A stretch of 64,000 nt of DNA from Rhodobacterales bacterium HKCCE2091 (lineage in GTDB: Bacteria > Pseudomonadota > Alphaproteobacteria > Rhodobacterales > Rhodobacteraceae), in NCBI GenBank assembly GCA_015689685.1, contig WVSL01000003.1:248001-312000 (forward strand), written 5' to 3'. This document shows positions 58,338-64,000 of this stretch, piece after piece (position 1 is the first letter of the stretch; the number at the start of each line of letters is the position of its first letter). The notes beneath the pieces are model-generated. The model was given only the letters and a program-made list of their open reading frames with translations, ran no database searches and was not told the DNA's origin. The position numbers were made by a program, and so were the translations under genes.

Positions 58338-59696
58338 ATGAGCGTCGACCCGACCATCGCGCGGTTCCTCGATCCGCAGACCATCGCCGTCGTCGGCGCG
58401 AGCGACCGGGCGGGATCGCTCGGCCTTCGGACGATGCGGAACCTCGACGGCTTCACCGGCCGGGTCTACCCGGTCAGCCGGCGGCTCGACCGGATCGGCG
58501 ACCGCCCGTGCTTCGCGACCCTTGCGGACCTGCCGGAGCCGCCCGATTGCGTAATCCTCGCCGTTCCCGCGGCGGCGGTGGAGGACGAGGTGCGTGCCGC
58601 CGCGGCGGCGGGCGCGGGCGGCGCGGTGGTCTTCGCCTCGGGCTACGCAGAGCTTTCCGACCCCGCCGGGCGCATGGCACAGGACCGGTTGGCCGCCGTC
58701 GCGCGGGAGAGCGGGATGCGGCTTCTGGGCCCGAACACCACCGGTTTCGCGACCTTCGCCAGCGGCGCCCGCGCGGGCTTCGCGGAGTTTCCCGGCGGCG
58801 TGCCGGAGGGCCGTCGCGGCATCGCCATCGTCAGCCAGTCCGGCGCGATGGGTCTGGGGCTCGCCCAGGCCGCCGAGCACGGGGTCGCGATCAGCCACGT
58901 CCTGACCTGCGGGAACTCGTCCGACCTAGACGCCGCCGATCTCGTCGCCTTCGCGGCGGGCCAGCCCGCCGCCACGTCCATCGCGCTCGCGTTCGAAGGC
59001 ATCTCCGAACCCGACCGCCTGCTGTCCGCGATCCGGGACGCCGGGAAACCCGTAGCTGTCCTGCGTGCCGGCCGAAGCCCGGCGGGGGCGGAGGCCGTGC
59101 GACGGCATACCGGCACCGACCCCCATGCCGGTTTCGACTGGAACGGCGGACTTGCGCAGGCCGGTGCGATCACGGTGGTGCGCCCCGAACGGCTGGTCGA
59201 GACCGCCGTCTTCCTGGCGAAATCCGCCGAGCTGCCGCCCCGGGCCGGGCAACCCCGCATCGCGATCCTGACAAGCTCCGGCGGCAACGGCATCCTCGCG
59301 GCAGACGCGGTCGCGGCCGCGGGCCTGCCGCTCGCCGCGCTGTCCCCCGCGACCACCCGCGCCCTCGCCGCGCGCCTGCCCGCCTTCGGCGCCGCCCACA
59401 ACCCTTGCGACGCGACCGCCGAGGCCTCGTCCGACCCCAACCTCGTCCCCGATTGCGCCGGGGCGATCCTGTCCGACCCCGCGGTGGACGCGCTGCTATT
59501 ACCCTGGGGCAAGGCCTGGGACGCGGGCCAGTTCGGCACGCTGTCGGACCTCGCCCGCCGCCACGGCAAGCCACTCTGCCTGGTCTGGATGAGCCAGTGG
59601 TCGGAAGGCCCCGGCGCCGCCGAGGCCGAGGCGCAGCCGGGACTTTCGGTGTTCCGCTCGCTCGACGCCTGCTGCGCCGCGCTGTCGCGGCGCTAA
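58338..59696 (+). CDS. NDP-forming acyl-CoA synthetase alpha-type protein (no ATP-grasp domain)
   Basis: 452 residues. CoA-binding domain (FLDPQTIAVVGASDRAGSLG; VYPVSRRLDRIGDRPCF), succinyl-CoA-synthetase-like domains with GIAIVSQSGAMGLGLAQAAE, and the RRHTGTDPHAGFD segment where the phosphohistidine is expected. The beta (ATP-grasp) part is absent and no neighbouring gene supplies it, so it is an alpha-only form. 4-nt tail-to-tail overlap with the TRAP permease gene. Confidence 0.85.
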   Translation: MSVDPTIARFLDPQTIAVVGASDRAGSLGLRTMRNLDGFTGRVYPVSRRLDRIGDRPCFATLADLPEPPDCVILAVPAAAVEDEVRAAAAAGAGGAVVFASGYAELSDPAGRMAQDRLAAVARESGMRLLGPNTTGFATFASGARAGFAEFPGGVPEGRRGIAIVSQSGAMGLGLAQAAEHGVAISHVLTCGNSSDLDAADLVAFAAGQPAATSIALAFEGISEPDRLLSAIRDAGKPVAVLRAGRSPAGAEAVRRHTGTDPHAGFDWNGGLAQAGAITVVRPERLVETAVFLAKSAELPPRAGQPRIAILTSSGGNGILAADAVAAAGLPLAALSPATTRALAARLPAFGAAHNPCDATAEASSDPNLVPDCAGAILSDPAVDALLLPWGKAWDAGQFGTLSDLARRHGKPLCLVWMSQWSEGPGAAEAEAQPGLSVFRSLDACCAALSRR

Positions 59697-61168
59697 CCGC
59701 CCGCCCCGGCCTCCGGTAGCCAGGTCACGATGTCCGGCACGAAGATCAGCAGGATCACGACCGCGATGGCCGCGAGCGCGAAGGGCACGACGCCGCGGAA
59801 TACCGTCACGAGGTTGATCGGGCGGCCGAGATTGGCCTCCGGGTCCGACGCGATGCGGTGGACGATGAAGGTCAGGATGCCGAGCGGCGGGGTCAGGAGC
59901 CCGACCTCGGCCATCACCACGAGGAACACGCCGAACCACAGCGGGTCGACCCCGACCGCACGCAGCGGCGCCAGCAGGATCGGGATGGTCAGCAGCATCA
60001 TGGCCAGCGTGTCCATGAACATGCCGAGCACGAGGTAGACGAGGATCAGCATCAGCAACAGAGGCACGCGGGTCAGGCCCATGTCGACGATCAGGCCGGC
60101 AAGCGCGTTCGGCACCTGGCTGAGCGCCATCGCGCGGCCGAGCACCTCGACCCCGACGATCAGCAGGAACACCGCCGCCGTGCTGACCAGCGTGCCCGAG
60201 ATGGAGCCCGCTACCATCGACCGGATCCCGGCGACCCCCTGGCCGAGACGGACCTGGTTGATGCAGCCGAAGACCAGCGCCGCGAGCATGCCGAAGACCC
60301 CGGCCTCGGTCGCGGTGAAGACGCCCGCGAACAGCCCGCCGATGACCACGAACATGACGAAGGCGATCGGGGCCACGTCGATCAGCGAGCGGAACCGCAT
60401 CCCCCAGTCGATCCCGCTCATGTCGACTTTCGGCGCCATTGACGGCCGGGCGAGGACCTGCAGGACAATGGCGAGCGCGAAGGCCCCCGCGAGGATCAGG
60501 CCCGGCACGACGCCCGCAAGGAGTTGCTGGCCCACGGGCACCGAGGCCGCGCCGGCATAGACCACCAGCAGCAGGCTCGGTGGGATGATCTGCCCGAGCG
60601 TCCCCGCCGCCGCGACGCTGCCGACCGCGAGCCGCGGGTCGTAGCCCGAGCGCAGCATCTCCGGGATCGAGACGCGGCCGAGCGCGTAGGTGATGCCGAT
60701 GGTGCTGCCGCTGGAGGCCGCCAGCGCGGCCCCGGCGAAGTTGGTGGAAATCGCGAGCCCGCCGGGCAGCCAGCCGAGCCAGCGCCGCGCGGCCTCGAAG
60801 GCCGAGGCGGTCAGGCCGGACTTCCACAGCAGCATCCCCATCAGGATGAACATCGGGATCACGCTGTAGGACCAGCCCTCCGCCCCGTCGAAGGCCGCGG
60901 CCTCCATCGTCGAACGGACCACGCGGGCGCCGGCGATGGCATAGAGCCCGAGGACCGCGGCGCCGAGCATCGCGATTCCGACCGGCACGCCCATGAGCAG
61001 CAGAAGGATCGACAGGCCGACCACCATCGCGCCGACGGCCTCTTTCGGCAGGTCCAGGAAGAGCATCGCGGCCACCGCCGCGACGGCGAGGACGAGACCC
61101 GCCCAGAACACGATCAGCGGCAGCCTGCGTGTCGCGCGCGCGGCGCCTGTTCCGGCGAGCATCGTCAT
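59693..61168 (-). CDS. TRAP transporter large permease (DctM family)
   Basis: 491 residues, longer than the other DctM in the window through an extra N-terminal helix pair. SGSTIGITYALGRVSIPEML, GSVAAAGTLGQIIPPSLLL and VVMAEVGLLTPPLGILTF are family signatures. ATG 61168 overlaps the small-permease stop by 4 nt. Carboxylate importer of unknown specificity. Confidence 0.92.
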   Translation of the reverse strand: MTMLAGTGAARATRRLPLIVFWAGLVLAVAAVAAMLFLDLPKEAVGAMVVGLSILLLLMGVPVGIAMLGAAVLGLYAIAGARVVRSTMEAAAFDGAEGWSYSVIPMFILMGMLLWKSGLTASAFEAARRWLGWLPGGLAISTNFAGAALAASSGSTIGITYALGRVSIPEMLRSGYDPRLAVGSVAAAGTLGQIIPPSLLLVVYAGAASVPVGQQLLAGVVPGLILAGAFALAIVLQVLARPSMAPKVDMSGIDWGMRFRSLIDVAPIAFVMFVVIGGLFAGVFTATEAGVFGMLAALVFGCINQVRLGQGVAGIRSMVAGSISGTLVSTAAVFLLIVGVEVLGRAMALSQVPNALAGLIVDMGLTRVPLLLMLILVYLVLGMFMDTLAMMLLTIPILLAPLRAVGVDPLWFGVFLVVMAEVGLLTPPLGILTFIVHRIASDPEANLGRPINLVTVFRGVVPFALAAIAVVILLIFVPDIVTWLPEAGAGG

Positions 61169-61713
61169 ACTAGGTCCGCGTCGCTGTCGGCGTCGTGTCG
61201 AAGCGGCAGTTGCCCCGCGAAGAAGCGCACGGCCGAGGCGAGCATCTGGAGCGTCAGCGCAGCGACGCCGAGGACGGAGACGAACTTGAACGGCCAGATC
61301 GCGACCGGCGGCGAGGATGCGGTGGTTTCTCCGTAGGCCGCGCTGTCGAGCGCATCCATCAGCGTGTGATAGGCAAGAAGCGCGAGCAGGCCGGCCGCGA
61401 GCAGGCTGAACGCGCCCTCCACCACCTGCCGCATCCGCGGCGGCAGCGCGTCGAGCAGGATGGTGACCTTGATATGTTCCTGGCTGCGCTCGGTGAAGGC
61501 GAAGGCGAGCAGAACGAGCGTCGGCATCCACCAGTTCGCCGTCATCTCCAGCGTGCCGCGGACGGGATGGTGGAACAGCCAGCGACCGACAACGTCGACC
61601 GCGACGTTCCCGGCGAGGATCACGAGCGCAAGCGCGGCCACGGCGGCGAGCCCGCGGCTCAGCCCGTCGATGGCGCGGATCGCCGCGGGCGCGCGCGGCT
61701 CTGTCTCGCTCAT
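61165..61713 (-). CDS. TRAP transporter small permease (DctQ family)
   Basis: 182 residues with four TM helices; NVAVDVVGRWLFHHPVRGTL and MPTLVLLAFAFTERSQEHIK follow the family pattern. Coupled to the large permease gene; separated from the binding-protein gene by a hairpin. Confidence 0.9.
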   Translation of the reverse strand: MSETEPRAPAAIRAIDGLSRGLAAVAALALVILAGNVAVDVVGRWLFHHPVRGTLEMTANWWMPTLVLLAFAFTERSQEHIKVTILLDALPPRMRQVVEGAFSLLAAGLLALLAYHTLMDALDSAAYGETTASSPPVAIWPFKFVSVLGVAALTLQMLASAVRFFAGQLPLRHDADSDADLV

Positions 61714-61740
61714 CCCTGCCTCCCTGTCGTGTCACGAATG

Positions 61741-61770
61741 GCCGGCCCGCCGGTTTCCCGGCAGGCCGGC
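61741..61770 (-). repeat. Intercistronic hairpin after TRAP binding-protein gene
   Basis: GCCGGCCCGCCGG (61741-61753) pairs with 61758-61770 with one mismatch around a 4-nt loop. Same position as the hairpins at 15421, 19025 and 40203. Confidence 0.62.
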
Positions 61771-61789
61771 GGACTGACGGCCCCTCTCG

Positions 61790-63019
61790 TCAGTCGTTGA
61801 GCAGCGTCGGCGTCACCTCTTCGCTGAACCGCGCGGTGAAGGCCGAAAGGTCGACCTCGCGAAGGCCCGCGAAGGCTTCCATGATGGCCTCGGGCGTGCG
61901 TTCCGCGACCGCGTAGCCCTCGCCCTCCAGCGCCTCGGTCCAATAGGCGATCCGGTCGAGGTACTGTTGCACGAAGGCGGCCGGGTCCTCGATGCTTTCG
62001 GGCGCGGCGTCGGCCAGGCCCTCGACATAGGCGGCGCGCTGTTCGGCGACGATCGGTTCCAGCTCGGACACGTCGTTGGTGTTGACCCCGCCCGAGGCGA
62101 TCAGGTCACCGGCCTCGGCCTCGATCTGCAGGTAGCCGTTCCAGATGTCGTAGGCCGACTGCACCGAAGCCTCGGTGATGAAGTCCTGCAATTCCGGCGG
62201 GAAGCTGTTCCAGGTGTCGAGGTTGATGACCCAGGTGGAGGCCTGGAGCTGCGCCATCGTCACCGGCACGTATTCCGGCGCCACGTCCTGCAGCACGAGC
62301 CCGTCGACATACTGGTTCGGGTTGATGACCATGCATTCGAACACGCCGCGCTGAAGGCCCTCGTAGGCCTCGTTCCAGGCGATGCTGACCGGGGTCATGC
62401 CAAGCGCCTCGACGCTTTGCGACCAGACCGCGCCGATCGCCCGCGCGCGCAGACCCTCTGCGTCGGAAACCGACGCGATCGGGGTGTTGCACAGGAGGTT
62501 GTAGGCCGGCGTCGCGGTGGCCTGGAGCACGCGGACGTTGTGGCGCGCGTATTCCTCGGTCAGCGGCTCGAAGGTCAGGACGGTCTCCAGCGCCGTCGCC
62601 CCGCCGGCCGCCACGTCGTGGACGGTGGAGCCCGACAGCGCCGCGCCCATGCCGAAGAGCCACGATCCGACCGGCAGTTCCGCGGGCATGTAGCTCGGGA
62701 TGATGAGGCCGATGTCGGCCACGCCGTCCCCCACGCCTTCCAGCGTGTCCAGCGCGTTCAGGAGCGACGAGGACCAGTAGTTCTCGAACGTGACCTTGCC
62801 CTCGGTGAACTCGGTGATCGCTTCCTCCCACGCGACCATCGCGCGGCCGAAGTTGGCCGTGTCGTCGCCCGAGAAGTCCGCGAGCCTCAGCGTGATCGGC
62901 TCCATCTCGTCGAGCCAGGCGCGGTCTGCGTCCTGCGCCATCGCCGGGGCCGAAAGCAGCCCCAGTCCGAGGATCGCACCGAGCGCGCGGCCCGGAATAC
63001 GGTTGGTGTCTGTTGTCAT
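61790..63019 (-). CDS. TRAP transporter solute-binding protein (DctP family)
   Basis: 409 residues with signal peptide (cleavage after APAMAQ). It is larger than typical DctP (about 330) and belongs to the longer subgroup with SWLFGMGAALSGSTVHDVAA and RARAIGAVWSQSVEALGMTP. GGGAGGACGAC ribosome site before ATG 63019. Ligand unknown; the neighbouring ThDP enzyme may be unrelated. Confidence 0.9.
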   Translation of the reverse strand: MTTDTNRIPGRALGAILGLGLLSAPAMAQDADRAWLDEMEPITLRLADFSGDDTANFGRAMVAWEEAITEFTEGKVTFENYWSSSLLNALDTLEGVGDGVADIGLIIPSYMPAELPVGSWLFGMGAALSGSTVHDVAAGGATALETVLTFEPLTEEYARHNVRVLQATATPAYNLLCNTPIASVSDAEGLRARAIGAVWSQSVEALGMTPVSIAWNEAYEGLQRGVFECMVINPNQYVDGLVLQDVAPEYVPVTMAQLQASTWVINLDTWNSFPPELQDFITEASVQSAYDIWNGYLQIEAEAGDLIASGGVNTNDVSELEPIVAEQRAAYVEGLADAAPESIEDPAAFVQQYLDRIAYWTEALEGEGYAVAERTPEAIMEAFAGLREVDLSAFTARFSEEVTPTLLND

Positions 63020-63068
63020 GTCGTCCTCCCTTGAGCCGGGATCCCCCGGCACGTTCGTGCTGTCGCCG

Positions 63069-63097
63069 ATCCTAGCAGTGTCTACGATATGGGACAA
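63069..63097 (-). promoter_or_regulatory. Putative sigma-70 promoter of the second TRAP operon
   Basis: On the minus strand TTGTCC (63097-63092), 17-nt spacer, TAGGAT (63074-63069), 50 nt before the binding-protein start. No CTACC-N4-GGTAG copy is present here. The rest of 63020-63285 holds nothing I can support. Confidence 0.45.
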
Positions 63098-63285
63098 CGA
63101 AACTTGCATCGGGATCCAGCGATTCCGCGTCGTTTCCGGCGATTCTCCGGTCACTTCGGCCCTTTCAGGCAAGGGATTCGCGCGAACCCATCCATTCCCG
63201 TCCCACATCGTGGACCGGGCGGCTTGCGCGCCGAAATTTTCCGCCTTTGCGTTCCACCATGCGGGACGCTTGGGCGGGGCCGGCG

Positions 63286-64000
63286 TCAGTAGAACGGCAT
63301 CCGGTCCGGGTCGAGTTTCACGTCGACGAGGATCGGCCCCGTCCGCGCCGCCAGCACACCCGGCAGGGCGTCGAGGTCGGCCGCGCTGCGCACGGTCACC
63401 CCCGTTCCGCCGAGCGCATCGGCCAGCGGCGCGAAGTCGGGCCAGTCGAACATGGCGACACCCGGATCCATCTGCCGGTCGCGCAACACGACGTGTTCGG
63501 CCCCGTAGGCGCCGTCGTTCATCAGGATCACGATCAGGTCCGTCCCCTGCCGGACCGCCGTGTTGAACTCCGTCAGCCCGCCGAGCATGAAGCCGCCGTC
63601 CCCTGTCGTCAGCACCACGGGACGCCCGCCCGCCGCCTCCGCCGCACCAACGGCATAGCCCATGCCGAGCCCGATGGACCCGAGGCTCGCGGTCTGGACG
63701 AGGCTCAGGGGGTCAGGCACGTCGAGGATCTGCAGCGCCTTGACCATGTGCCGGCCGGCGTCGGTGACGTAGATGCGGTCGTCGGGCAGGATCGCGTTCA
63801 GCCGATGCAGGAGCCAGAGGTAATCCAGCCCGTCCCGTGCCGGTTTTGGCACCGGGCCAAGACCGGCAAGGCCCCCGGCCTCCAGGTCCGCGGTGAACCC
63901 GGACGGCGCGATCTCGGCCTCGTCGAGCCAGTAGACCATCGCCTCCGCCACGCGGGCGGGATCGCCGATCACCGCGGCGTCGGGATGGTGGAAGCTGCCG
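63286..64000 (-). CDS. Thiamine-diphosphate-dependent enzyme, C-terminal part (acetolactate synthase-like), cut by window edge
   Basis: At least 238 residues; the frame stays open to the window end. The pyrophosphate-binding motif GDGGFMLGGLTEFNTAV with LIVILMNDGAYG (GDG...N) is intact, preceded by ASLGSIGLGMGYAVGAAEAA. The C-terminus ILVDVKLDPDRMPFY is usual for the ALS/benzoylformate decarboxylase family. The N-terminal and central domains lie outside the window, so the reaction cannot be named. Confidence 0.85.
   Translation of the reverse strand, partial: GSFHHPDAAVIGDPARVAEAMVYWLDEAEIAPSGFTADLEAGGLAGLGPVPKPARDGLDYLWLLHRLNAILPDDRIYVTDAGRHMVKALQILDVPDPLSLVQTASLGSIGLGMGYAVGAAEAAGGRPVVLTTGDGGFMLGGLTEFNTAVRQGTDLIVILMNDGAYGAEHVVLRDRQMDPGVAMFDWPDFAPLADALGGTGVTVRSAADLDALPGVLAARTGPILVDVKLDPDRMPFY

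Noticed and set aside
1-64000. tRNA, rRNA, CRISPR arrays, insertion sequences, prophage or attachment sites
   Set aside because: No cloverleaf, repeat-spacer pattern, transposase or integrase was found on either strand by inspection.

Overview
The window reads as a chromosomal segment of a high-G+C alphaproteobacterium, most likely Rhodobacteraceae/Roseobacter group. The reasons are a complete NepR-EcfG-PhyR general stress response locus (an alphaproteobacterial hallmark) with matching GGAAC-N16/17-CGTT promoters, three secondary carboxylate importers (two TRAP, one TTT), and many CaiB/BaiF-type CoA-transferases. About 61 genes are packed tightly, mostly in operons with 1-8 nt overlaps. I see no tRNA, rRNA, CRISPR, transposase or phage genes, and no gene-free stretch longer than 300 bases.

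Layout. 1-4.64 kb: a guanidine-I (ykkC) riboswitch heads an operon encoding an ABC importer, a GdmH-like guanidine hydrolase of the ureohydrolase family, a His-rich protein and a 51-residue His-containing membrane peptide. 4.65-6.5 kb: AI-2E-type permease, CsbD-like and DUF1328 stress proteins, the last two behind EcfG promoters. 6.76-10.2 kb: general stress response core (HisKA_2-type kinase, EcfG, NepR, divergent PhyR). 10.2-14.2 kb: a degenerate receiver, a Crp/Fnr regulator, and an ECF sigma factor with a membrane-anchored vWA protein. 14.5-17.0 kb: an NrtA/SsuA-type ABC importer. 17.2-27.7 kb: a TRAP importer, four CaiB-type proteins, two 2-hydroxyacyl-CoA dehydratase-like subunits and a MarR regulator, sharing a GTTCA-N5-TGAAC operator. 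27.9-31.4 kb: a FecCD-type siderophore/iron ABC importer. 31.6-34.3 kb: a secreted RTX-like acidic protein.

34.35-59.7 kb is a catabolic island. All four of its divergent intergenic regions carry a CTACC-N4-GGTAG palindrome (seven copies), which suggests one regulon, perhaps under the TetR protein encoded inside it. It contains (i) a kinase/ligase/acyl-CoA dehydrogenase/SDR operon with the gene content of the Lva/ACAD10-11 4-hydroxyacid route, (ii) a TTT carboxylate importer, (iii) a cyclase-family hydrolase and an M29/NicX-like metalloenzyme, (iv) a long operon of hydratase, DUF35, thiolase-like protein, aldehyde dehydrogenase, SDR, acyl-CoA dehydrogenase, tandem CoA-transferase, TetR, CoA ligase and SDR, and (v) a quinone oxidoreductase and an NDP-forming acyl-CoA synthetase alpha-type protein. 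59.7-64 kb: a second TRAP importer and the C-terminal part of a ThDP-dependent enzyme cut by the window edge.

Overall theme: uptake and CoA-dependent breakdown of organic acids of unknown identity, next to guanidine use as a nitrogen source and general stress control. Substrates of all importers except the guanidine one are not determined by the sequence.
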